In this document: positions 7,078 to 12,531 of the stretch, piece after piece
Layout: the number at the start of each line of letters is the position of its first letter
Numbering within the stretch: position 1 is the stretch's first letter
Position numbers and translations under genes: made by a program
Notes under the pieces: generated by a model
Told to the model about the DNA's origin: nothing
The model's input: only the letters and a program-made list of their open reading frames with translations
The model's database searches: none
Assembly: GCA_035315685.1 (NCBI GenBank)
Contig: DATFXR010000874.1
Location: forward strand, 1-13,452
DNA: 13,452 bases
Reading direction: 5' to 3'
Origin: QHWK01 sp035315685
GTDB lineage: Bacteria; Acidobacteriota; Vicinamibacteria; Vicinamibacterales; CAVVIG01

Positions 7078-7723
7078 ATCGGATGATGCCGTGGTAGGCG
7101 GCCGCGAGCTCTCCGCGCCCGCGCAGTCCGAGCTTCTGGAAGATGTGTGTGAGGTGCACTTTCACGGTCGCCTCGCTGATCGACAGGCGATCGGCGACTT
7201 CCTTGTTGCCCAATCCTGCGGCTGCGTGACGAAAGACTTCGCGCTCGCGGCTGCTGAGACGGTCCGCGAGCGGCGACTCCGCCGACGTGCGCGCGCGCGT
7301 GTCGACTTTGAGCTGTTCGAGAACCGCCACGAGCACCTTGCGCGGCGCCCACACCCCGCCCCTGCTCACGAGCCGAATGGCCCGCGGGATGCGGTCCGGC
7401 GCCTCGGTTCGATACACGATGCCGCGCGCGCCCATCATCAGCGCGCTGATCGCCGATTCGTCGTCCGCGACGCTCACGAGGATCACCGGCAGACGCACGT
7501 CCGCGATCAACATCGAACAGAGATCGAGCGACGCCGGCGCACGCCCGTCGACGACCGCCAGCGATGCATCGCTCGCGCGCAGCGAGATCGCCAGTGGCGG
7601 CCCGCCGGAGACGCTGATCGGAATGAGATCGGGATCGTCGCGAAGGATGTGGAGCAAGCCGTCGATATACAGACGATCGTCGCTCAGGATCGCAATGCGG
7701 GTCGGCGTATTCGTATTACCCAT
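7076..7723 (-). CDS. NarL/FixJ-type response regulator, LuxR HTH
   Basis: This 215-residue protein has an N-terminal receiver domain (about 8-125) and a C-terminal LuxR helix-turn-helix (about 153-210). The HTH shows the family pattern LSSREREVFRHAAAGLGNKE, then VADRLSISEATVKVHL. In the receiver, Asp15/Asp16 form the acidic pair and Asp59 (LAVVDGR) the likely phosphoacceptor. Ser84 sits at the conserved Ser/Thr. The conserved Lys is replaced by Arg105 (GARGIVYRTE), so signalling may be atypical. No histidine kinase is encoded in the window, making this an orphan regulator locally. The gene is co-oriented with the DUF11-SGNH pair, whose start lies 105 bp downstream, so it plausibly controls them. 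No good Shine-Dalgarno precedes ATG 7723, but no alternative start fits the domain better. Confidence 0.9.
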   Translation of the reverse strand: MGNTNTPTRIAILSDDRLYIDGLLHILRDDPDLIPISVSGGPPLAISLRASDASLAVVDGRAPASLDLCSMLIADVRLPVILVSVADDESAISALMMGARGIVYRTEAPDRIPRAIRLVSRGGVWAPRKVLVAVLEQLKVDTRARTSAESPLADRLSSREREVFRHAAAGLGNKEVADRLSISEATVKVHLTHIFQKLGLRGRGELAAAYHGIIR

Positions 7724-7760
7724 CGGGCGCGGCGTCGGATTCTTGTCGGGGAGCCGGGGG

Positions 7761-7770
7761 ATTCTATATG
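7761..7770 (-). promoter_or_regulatory. Possible -10 region of the response-regulator gene
   Basis: CATATAGAAT on the minus strand is an AT-rich island in GC-rich DNA, about 38 nt before the ATG at 7723. It contains TATAGA/TAGAAT, close to a -10 box. I found no convincing -35, so support is weak. Confidence 0.25.
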
Positions 7771-7980
7771 AGATTGCTGCGCGCGCGTTCCGATTTTTCT
7801 CGTCATGCCGATCTTTTGATGCGCCGGTCGATCCTTTGTTACTCGCATTTCGATCACGCTTCGGTCATGCATCGGAGCCGGCCGCACGTCACATGCGCAT
7901 CGGCTTTGAAACTCCTGATGCGTGCTTACGGTTCTGTCATCGTGCGATCGTTGATGCCGATTTGGCGACACCGCCGGGAA
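7771..7980. other. Intergenic stretch with no recognised gene
   Basis: This is the first part of the 498-bp gap between the response regulator and the serine hydrolase. It contains several CGATC-type short words and T-rich patches (TTTTTCTCG, CTTTTGATG), but no gene with credible codon use, no tRNA and no clear terminator. The open frames here look like by-products of high GC. The remainder of the gap is repeat A. Confidence 0.5.
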
Positions 7981-8190
7981 CGCAAAGACCGCACAGTCCG
8001 CAAAGACGCGCAGAGGCGACGCGTGCGATGGCGGCCGGCTGCGCCGGCCGGTCGACGCAACGCAAAGCACGGTGCCGATGCAAACAACCCGCATCCACGT
8101 TTGCATGTGCGCCGTGCTTCGCGTTGCGCGCGCCCGCGTAGCGGGCCCATCGCGCGCGAGAGCCTTCGTGCCTTCGTGGCTTCGTGGGAG
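7981..8190. repeat. Composite dispersed repeat, copy A
   Basis: The segment contains, in order, CGCAAAGAC twice (7981, 7999), CGCAGAGGCGACG, and a GGCCGGC/GCCGGCC hairpin (8032-8050). A 79-bp insert follows. Then come 26 nt (8136-8161, GCGTAGCGGGCCCATCGCGC...) identical to 10088-10113, and three 8-bp units CTTCGTG(C/G) (8164-8187) ending GGAGG. The same order, without the insert, occurs at 10020-10192. Repeats with this CTTCGTGG/CGCAAAGAC vocabulary are familiar between genes in acidobacterial assemblies. The copy ends about 30 bp before the serine-hydrolase stop codon. Confidence 0.8.
8056..8128. repeat. 30-bp-arm imperfect hairpin inserted in repeat copy A
   Basis: Arms 8056-8085 (CGCAACGCAAAGCACGGTGC...) and 8099-8128 (...GCCGTGCTTCGCGTTGCG) are complementary at 26 of 30 positions plus one G-U pair in plus-strand RNA. 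The loop is 13 nt (AACCCGCATCCAC). The inverted repeat accounts for nearly all of the 79 bp (8059-8137) present in copy A and absent from copy B. It may be a small mobile palindromic unit, a terminator-like structure or a small RNA. Confidence 0.75.
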
Positions 8191-8221
8191 GCAGCGCAAA
8201 GCGCGCAAGTGTGAAGCGCGG

Positions 8222-9775
8222 TCAGGGCCGCTTCGAGAACCGCAGATCCCACACGCGATCCTGCGACACGCTGAGTGAGGTGATCTGGCCGGCGCCGTCG
8301 CGTCTGAAGATCACCGTTCCGAGTTGCGGCGCCTCGAATACGTCGGCGTACTCGGGCGACAACGCGATGGTCGTGTCGGGACGACGTTTCAGCACCAGCT
8401 TGCCGTCCCTGATTTCGGCACGCAGCTCCGTTTCCGCTTCGTCGCTCACATACGAGCCGACATAGATCTCGAGGTCGTGCGCGGTCGGCGTCACCTTCGC
8501 GACGCGCTCGTACTGTTCCGAGGTGCCGTATTCGTCGGTCGCAGTCGCCGTCCGGCCGTCGAATTTCCAGGTCCTCCCGCGCAGGACGTCGCGCTGCCCG
8601 CCGATCGCGATCGGCGCGCCGGTCACGGCGCTGGCGTAGATGCCTGCGTGGGCGGCGATGTCGTCGGCCGGCACAGCCGCCGGTGGCGCTGCGGACGTCG
8701 CCCTGTCGCCAAGATACAGATCCGCGACGGCATGGGCGTACTGAGTCGCTTGACCGGACGTCGCGTTGCAGAGGACCGCGACCGACACGTGCTGATCCGG
8801 GAAACGCGTGAGGAACGCGTTGTAGCCGGCAGTCGATCCGCTGTGAGAGACCTCGCGAACGCCCCTGTACTTGCCGACGAACAGGCCGAGCGCGTAGCCG
8901 TGCGTGCGGCCATCGTTGAACGTTCCCGGCTGCTGCTGCGCCGCTGTCGACAGAGGATCGCCCTCGGGCGGCGCATCGAAGTGCTCGTTCCACTTCAGCA
9001 GATCGCCGACCGTGGTCAGCAGCCCGCCGTTGCCGTAGACGTTTTCGAACGGCATATCGGTCGAGAACGTCTTGTCGCGCTCGCGATAGGCGATCGCGCG
9101 GCCCTTGACGATCCGCGTGTAGTCGTCCCGCCAGGACGTGTGCGTCATGCCGAGCGGCCCGAACAGGTGCGCCTGCGAGAACTCCTGAAACGACTGGCCG
9201 CTCACCCGCTCGACGATGATCGCCGACAGATTGAAGCCGGTGTTGGTGTACGACCAGCGGGTGCCGGGCGTGAAGTTGAGCGCGCGCTGGCGGCCGGCGA
9301 TCTCGAGCACGTGCGCGTGCGTATGGGCGCGCGTCGTGCGCGGCCAGCCGGCGATGGCCGCGATGTTGCCCCAGTCGCGCAATCCGCTGGTGTGGGTGAG
9401 CATGTGGCGGATCGTGATGTCGGGCGAGTACGGCGGTAGCTCCGGGATATAGGTCCGGACCAGATCGTCGAGCGCCAGCTTCTTCTCACGGGCCAGCCAC
9501 AGGATTGCCGCCGCGGTGAACTGTTTCGACACCGAACCGGCTTCGAAGATGATGTCGGGCGTGATCACGACGTCATGCTCGAGATCCGCCATCCCGTAGC
9601 CTTTCGCGAGGACGACTCTGCCGCTGTTCGACACGCCAACCGCGCAGCCCGGCGTGTCGGACGTCCATTTCGCGAAGATGCGGTCGACCTTCGAGCTGAT
9701 GCCGGGCGCCTGCGCATGAGCGACGACGAGTGTGGCGAGGACGGCCAGCGCACACGCGATGCACAGCTTCTTCAT
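8222..9775 (-). CDS. Secreted class C beta-lactamase-family serine hydrolase
   Basis: This 517-residue protein begins with a signal peptide (MKKLCIACALAVLA..., cleavage near AHAQ at 22). The beta-lactamase/penicillin-binding fold (about 28-365) keeps all three active-site motifs: SVSK with Ser81 and Lys84, YTN with Tyr176 and Asn178, and HSG at 311-313 in place of KTG. HMLTHTSGL (124-132) is also typical. HSG is usual in the esterase, peptidase and D-aminopeptidase members of the family, so hydrolysis of a peptide or ester is more likely than antibiotic resistance. Residues 385-517 form an additional beta-rich C-terminal domain, as in many bacterial Beta-lactamase (PF00144) proteins. A GAGG Shine-Dalgarno (9782-9785) lies 6 nt before the ATG. 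The gene stands alone, with repeat-rich gaps on both sides. The substrate is unknown. Confidence 0.9.
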   Translation of the reverse strand: MKKLCIACALAVLATLVVAHAQAPGISSKVDRIFAKWTSDTPGCAVGVSNSGRVVLAKGYGMADLEHDVVITPDIIFEAGSVSKQFTAAAILWLAREKKLALDDLVRTYIPELPPYSPDITIRHMLTHTSGLRDWGNIAAIAGWPRTTRAHTHAHVLEIAGRQRALNFTPGTRWSYTNTGFNLSAIIVERVSGQSFQEFSQAHLFGPLGMTHTSWRDDYTRIVKGRAIAYRERDKTFSTDMPFENVYGNGGLLTTVGDLLKWNEHFDAPPEGDPLSTAAQQQPGTFNDGRTHGYALGLFVGKYRGVREVSHSGSTAGYNAFLTRFPDQHVSVAVLCNATSGQATQYAHAVADLYLGDRATSAAPPAAVPADDIAAHAGIYASAVTGAPIAIGGQRDVLRGRTWKFDGRTATATDEYGTSEQYERVAKVTPTAHDLEIYVGSYVSDEAETELRAEIRDGKLVLKRRPDTTIALSPEYADVFEAPQLGTVIFRRDGAGQITSLSVSQDRVWDLRFSKRP

Positions 9776-9795
9776 GGGAGACCTCAGCGCGCCGG

Positions 9796-9824
9796 ATTAT
9801 CGCATGCGCCGTTCAGCCTGGCAG
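9796..9824 (-). promoter_or_regulatory. Candidate sigma70-like promoter of the serine hydrolase
   Basis: On the minus strand CTGCCA (9824-9819) and GATAAT (9801-9796) are 17 bp apart. The -10 matches TATAAT at 5 of 6 positions and the -35 matches TTGACA at 4 of 6. Transcription would start near 9789, giving a short leader that still includes the GAGG. Confidence 0.45.
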
Positions 9825-9869
9825 CGGGGAAAGAGTGACGCCGGCGAAGAGAGAGCGGCGCGGGCGGGC

Positions 9870-10243
9870 GCAATTAAGGATTTGGAATTTGAAATTTGGA
9901 ATGCGTGTCAAGGACGCGAGACGTCGGTACCCAGGCCTAGCGCCCGAGCGTCGACAACGGATGACGCATTCGAATTCCCATTCCGGATTGCCTGATTGCT
10001 CACTGCGCGGGCGGATACAAAACCGCCCAACCGCAGAAATACGCAGAGCGATGCGCACGATGGCGGCCGGCTCGCCGGCGTGTCGACGCGTAGCGGGCCC
10101 ATCGCGCGCGAGATTCTTCGTGCCTTCGTGGCTTCGTGGCTTCGTGGGAGGCCGCAGCCGCTGCTCTGCGATCTCGGCGGACTCCGCGGTTTTCGTCGCG
10201 GGCACACCGTGACACGAATTCCAAATTCCAAATGCTTAATTGC
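9870..10243. repeat. MITE-like segment bounded by AT-rich inverted repeats
   Basis: The left end 9870-9890 (GCAATTAAGGATTTGGAATT...) and the right end 10223-10243 are inverted copies with 20 of 21 matches. With one 8-nt gap, similarity extends inward to GAAT-CGTGTCA on both sides (9910 and 10210). A third, diverged copy lies at 9972-9999 in the right-end orientation. The AT-rich ends stand out from the GC-rich surroundings. The interior has no gene and contains dispersed repeat copy B. No target-site duplication was identified. Confidence 0.6.
10020..10192. repeat. Composite dispersed repeat, copy B
   Basis: The ends are inverted repeats of about 29 nt: 10020-10048 (AAACCGC...CGCAGAG) and 10164-10192 (CTCTGCG...GCGGTTT), with conserved blocks AAACCGC, CCGC and CGCAGAG. 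Between them lie ACGATGGCGGCCGGC, GTCGACGC, the 26-nt block 10088-10113 identical to 8136-8161, and four CTTCGTG(C/G) units (10116-10147), one more than in copy A. It is palindromic overall and has no coding signal. Confidence 0.8.
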
Positions 10244-10247
10244 TGCA

Positions 10248-10265
10248 GCGCGGCGCGAGCCGCGC
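10248..10265 (-). terminator. Hairpin just after the GNAT gene
   Basis: GCGCGGC (10248-10254) pairs perfectly with GCCGCGC (10259-10265) around a 4-nt loop, 2 nt beyond the GNAT stop codon. Only a weak T-containing stretch follows on the minus strand, so it is a possible rather than classical terminator. Confidence 0.35.
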
Positions 10266-10267
10266 GT

Positions 10268-11119
10268 TCAGCGCTTCTGCCACTTCGTGCGCGTATAGGC
10301 GATGCGGAAGCCGTTGCGTTCGGCGTTGCGTTGCGAGCCGCTGCCGGGAGCGGCGCCCATCAGCGCCAGATCGCAGCCACGTTCAGCGGCGAACTGCAGC
10401 CGCGCGTCGAGCAGCGCGTTCTGCGCGCCGCGACGGCGGCCGTCGGGGATCGTGCTGGCGCCGGCCAGATGCGCGATGCCGCCGTGCATGCTCAGCACAC
10501 CGGTCGCGATCGCGCGGCCATCGAGCTCCGCGAGAAACAGATCGAGTCCCTCGGCGGCACTGTAGATGCGCGCCATGTCGTAGATAAAATCGGCGAAGCC
10601 ATCGCCCCGCCAACCCTCCGCCGCTGTCCTCGCGTAAATCTCGGCATCGTCCCGACCCGCACGCCGCACGATCAGGTCCGCCGCTCGCCGGTGCCTTCCC
10701 TGCCGCCCTTCCTGCCCTTCCCGCCCTTCCTGCCCTTCCCGCCCCTCCTGCAGCTCCCGATACATCACGCTGGTGAACTCGACCGGCTGATACCCGCGCG
10801 CGTTCAGCAGCCCGAACGTCTGCGCGTCAGCCAACGGACTCACCTCGTGGAAGACCGGCGCGCCGCGCGCTTCGAAGAATACCTCGAGCGCCGCAAAATC
10901 GTCGGCCGCCGGCGGCTGGAACAAGCCGAGGCCGAACGTTTGCGTGACCGGCGACTCCGGTCCGTCGAACATCGCGTACGCTCCGGCGATCTCGGTCCAG
11001 ATGGCGCCGCAGTCGCTGTCGACGCGGGCCCGCGCTTCCACGTTCCGGATCGCGCTGGTGCCCTCTGCCCGCTCGAGGCGCCGCGAGAGGGTGAGATCGG
11101 CGAATGGCGGAGCACGCAT
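10268..11119 (-). CDS. GNAT-family N-acetyltransferase with repeat-derived linker
   Basis: This 283-residue protein is read from ATG 11119. The C-terminal part (about 148-283) is a GNAT acetyl-CoA-dependent acetyltransferase. AHLAGASTIPDGRRRGAQNA (217-236) gives the acetyl-CoA-binding strand and loop (R/Q-x-x-G-x-G/A), followed by the helix LLDARLQFAAERG and the ending NGFRIAYTRTKW. The N-terminal part (about 1-122), with NARGYQPVEFTSVMYREL, looks like a degenerate first GNAT half, as in tandem-GNAT proteins. The two are joined by the low-complexity linker QEGREGQEGREGQEGRQG (124-141), encoded by an 18-bp DNA repeat. The frame stays open upstream as far as 11956, but that would cross the aminotransferase gene and a heptamer array, so ATG 11119 is the likely start. 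No Shine-Dalgarno precedes it; the array begins 2 nt upstream. The substrate is unknown. Confidence 0.8.
   Translation of the reverse strand: MRAPPFADLTLSRRLERAEGTSAIRNVEARARVDSDCGAIWTEIAGAYAMFDGPESPVTQTFGLGLFQPPAADDFAALEVFFEARGAPVFHEVSPLADAQTFGLLNARGYQPVEFTSVMYRELQEGREGQEGREGQEGRQGRHRRAADLIVRRAGRDDAEIYARTAAEGWRGDGFADFIYDMARIYSAAEGLDLFLAELDGRAIATGVLSMHGGIAHLAGASTIPDGRRRGAQNALLDARLQFAAERGCDLALMGAAPGSGSQRNAERNGFRIAYTRTKWQKR
10705..10758 (-). repeat. 18-bp tandem repeat inside the GNAT coding sequence
   Basis: The unit GCCCTTCCTGCCCTTCCC (plus strand) occurs perfectly at 10705-10722 and 10723-10740, then as a degenerate copy at 10741-10758. It is made of two related 9-mers. Being a multiple of three, it encodes a REGQEG-type peptide repeat and keeps the frame. 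The minus (coding) strand is G-rich, with several GGG runs capable of a G-quadruplex. Confidence 0.9.
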
Positions 11120-11121
11120 GC

Positions 11122-11200
11122 TCGGGATTCGGGATTCGGGATTCGGGAGTCGGAAGTCGGGAGTGTCGGAAGTCGGAGCTCGGGAGTCGGAAGTCGGAAG
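11122..11200. repeat. Heptamer array (TCGGRAK) with G-quadruplex motif
   Basis: About 11 tandem 7-bp units of consensus TCGG(G/A)A(T/G) run from 11122 to 11200, with small irregularities near 11164 and 11179. The first units place GGG at 11124, 11131, 11138 and 11145 with 4-nt ATTC-type loops, a perfect G3N4 quadruplex motif on the plus strand. The array starts 2 nt upstream of the GNAT start codon. Confidence 0.85.
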
Positions 11201-11246
11201 TCGCCGATTAGTGAACCGTGACCTGTGAAGAGGCGACTCGCGATCC

Positions 11247-11284
11247 AAAGAAAAACGGGCGGCGGTCGCAAGACCACCGCCCGT
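11247..11284 (-). terminator. Intrinsic terminator of the aminotransferase gene
   Basis: On the minus strand a 13-bp stem (ACGGGCGGTGGTC against GACCGCCGCCCGT, with one G-U pair) and TTGC loop is followed directly by TTTTTCTTT. It lies about 39 nt after the stop codon at 11323. It is the most classical terminator in the window and ends the propeller-aminotransferase unit before the GNAT gene. Confidence 0.92.
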
Positions 11285-11292
11285 CAGCTGGC

Positions 11293-11327
11293 CCCTAGCC
11301 TCTAGCGCCCAGCCGCGAGCCCCTAGA
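11293..11327. repeat. Five degenerate heptamers covering the aminotransferase stop
   Basis: CCCTAGC, CTCTAGC, GCCCAGC, CGCGAGC and CCCTAGA follow one another in exact 7-bp register. The stop codon of the aminotransferase (11323-11325, TAG on the minus strand) lies in the last unit, so the repeat appears to have reached or shaped the gene's 3' end. Confidence 0.6.
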
Positions 11328-12495
11328 CGGCCGTATTCGCCTTCCCCTTGGGCGGGAAGATCTCCTTGAACGCGGTCATGAACCGCGCCATCTCGGCTTC
11401 GGTGCCGATCGACACGCGCATGTGCTTGGTCATCGGCGGGAACGGTCGGCCGACGGCAACCTTCTTCGCGGCGAATTCCTGGATCACCGGCTGGATCTCC
11501 CGGCCGATCTCCACCATGAAGAAGTTCGTCTCGGACGGCAGCGACTGATAGCCGTATGCCGCGAGCTCGGTCGTCGTCTTCTTGCGAAGATCGATCACCT
11601 TCTTCTTCACTTCCGCCTGCGACGCCGTGTCCTTCAGCGACGCGACGCCGCCCCACTTCACCAGCGCATTGATGCTCTGCATGCTGTATGGCCGCATCTT
11701 CTGGATGAAGTCCGTGGACGCGACGGCGTAGCCGAGCCGCATCCCGGCGAGCGCCGCGATCTTCGAGAAGGTGCGCGCGATGATCACCGGTCGTCCCTCG
11801 AGGACGTACGGCACCGACGTGGCGTAGCGCGGATCGTCGACGAAATGATGGTAGGCCTCGTCGATCAGTACCGGCATTCCCTTCGGGATTCCGTCCAGCA
11901 GCTCCTTCACTTCGTCCTTGGTGATGACGATGCCGGTCGGGTTGTTGGGATTGCACAGGTAGACGAGACCGATTTCGCTCTGGCGATCGTGCGCTGCCTT
12001 GATCATCGCCGGGATGTTCTGGGTGTAGTCCTTGTTGAGCGGCAGCTTGATCGCGTCGGTCTTGATGCTCGTCGCGTGCTGATAGACGCTGCTGTAGGTC
12101 GGCTCGACGCCGAGTACCTTCTTGCCGCCGAGCAGGAACGTCGTCCCGACGACGTCGAGAATCTCGCCCGAGCCGGCGCCGAGGAGGATGTTCTCCATCT
12201 TCACGCCGTGGTGCTTGGCGATCTCGCCGACCAGGTTGCCGTCCGGGTAGCCGTACCGGTTGGAGTACTTCCAGGCGTTGTTCATCGCCTTCATCACCGA
12301 CTCAGGCGGGCCCCAGCAGTTCTCGTTGCTCGAGAGGTGCGCCATCGCGTCGTAGTCGTCCATCGCGCGCGGTGCACGCGCGGCCGCGGCGCCAGGCGCC
12401 TGCGCCCGATTCTGCGCGAAGACATCGAGGTCGAGGCCCAGGGTCCCGAATGCTGCGGCGATGCCGCCGACGAAGCTCCTGCGCGACACAGTCAT
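11323..12495 (-). CDS. Tat-exported HisC-like PLP aminotransferase
   Basis: This 390-residue class I/II pyridoxal-phosphate aminotransferase is most like the histidinol-phosphate aminotransferase group. Family landmarks in order are LSSNEN (54-59), the RYGYPDG segment (80-86), GAGSGEILD (106-114), CNPNNPTG (181-188), VLIDEAYHHF (209-218), and TFSKIAALAGMRLGY (242-256), where Lys245 should form the Schiff base and Arg253 bind the cofactor phosphate. MRVSIGT near the end supplies the substrate-carboxylate Arg. Unusually for this enzyme class, it starts with a Tat signal (VSRRSFVGGIAAAFG), so the folded holoenzyme is predicted to be exported. ATG 12495 is preferred to an in-frame GTG at 12516 because AGGAGG lies 7 nt before it. 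It follows the propeller gene by 36 bp and ends at a strong terminator. The substrate, and any role in histidine synthesis, is uncertain. Confidence 0.9.
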   Translation of the reverse strand: MTVSRRSFVGGIAAAFGTLGLDLDVFAQNRAQAPGAAAARAPRAMDDYDAMAHLSSNENCWGPPESVMKAMNNAWKYSNRYGYPDGNLVGEIAKHHGVKMENILLGAGSGEILDVVGTTFLLGGKKVLGVEPTYSSVYQHATSIKTDAIKLPLNKDYTQNIPAMIKAAHDRQSEIGLVYLCNPNNPTGIVITKDEVKELLDGIPKGMPVLIDEAYHHFVDDPRYATSVPYVLEGRPVIIARTFSKIAALAGMRLGYAVASTDFIQKMRPYSMQSINALVKWGGVASLKDTASQAEVKKKVIDLRKKTTTELAAYGYQSLPSETNFFMVEIGREIQPVIQEFAAKKVAVGRPFPPMTKHMRVSIGTEAEMARFMTAFKEIFPPKGKANTAV

Positions 12496-12502
12496 TGGCG
12501 CT

Positions 12503-12508
12503 CCTCCT
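12503..12508 (-). promoter_or_regulatory. Perfect AGGAGG ribosome binding site
   Basis: AGGAGG on the minus strand lies 7 nt before ATG 12495. It decides the start of the aminotransferase: the GTG at 12516 would be upstream of this site and would add seven residues before the Tat motif. Confidence 0.9.
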
Positions 12509-12531
12509 AAGTTCACGGATTTTACCCTGTT

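Noticed and set aside
7768..8214. Plus-strand open frame of 148 codons in the 498-bp gap
   Set aside because: It runs through dispersed repeat A and the hairpin insert, is Arg-rich without any domain, and lacks a ribosome site.
8222..9775. Antibiotic-resistance beta-lactamase
   Set aside because: The third motif is HSG and the protein has an extra C-terminal domain, as in esterase/peptidase relatives; nothing supports a resistance role.
9870..10243. Insertion sequence with transposase
   Set aside because: No transposase frame is present in or near the segment; only inverted ends are seen, so it is listed as a MITE-like repeat at moderate confidence.
11122..11200. Possible CRISPR array
   Set aside because: The units are 7 bp and contiguous with no spacers; no cas genes are present.
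11120..11956. Upstream in-frame extension of the GNAT gene
   Set aside because: It would read antisense-free but out of frame through the aminotransferase gene, its terminator and a heptamer array. The peptide there is low-complexity or meaningless; ATG 11119 is the first sensible start.
12496..12516. GTG start for the aminotransferase
   Set aside because: A perfect AGGAGG lies between this GTG and the ATG at 12495, at ideal spacing for the latter.
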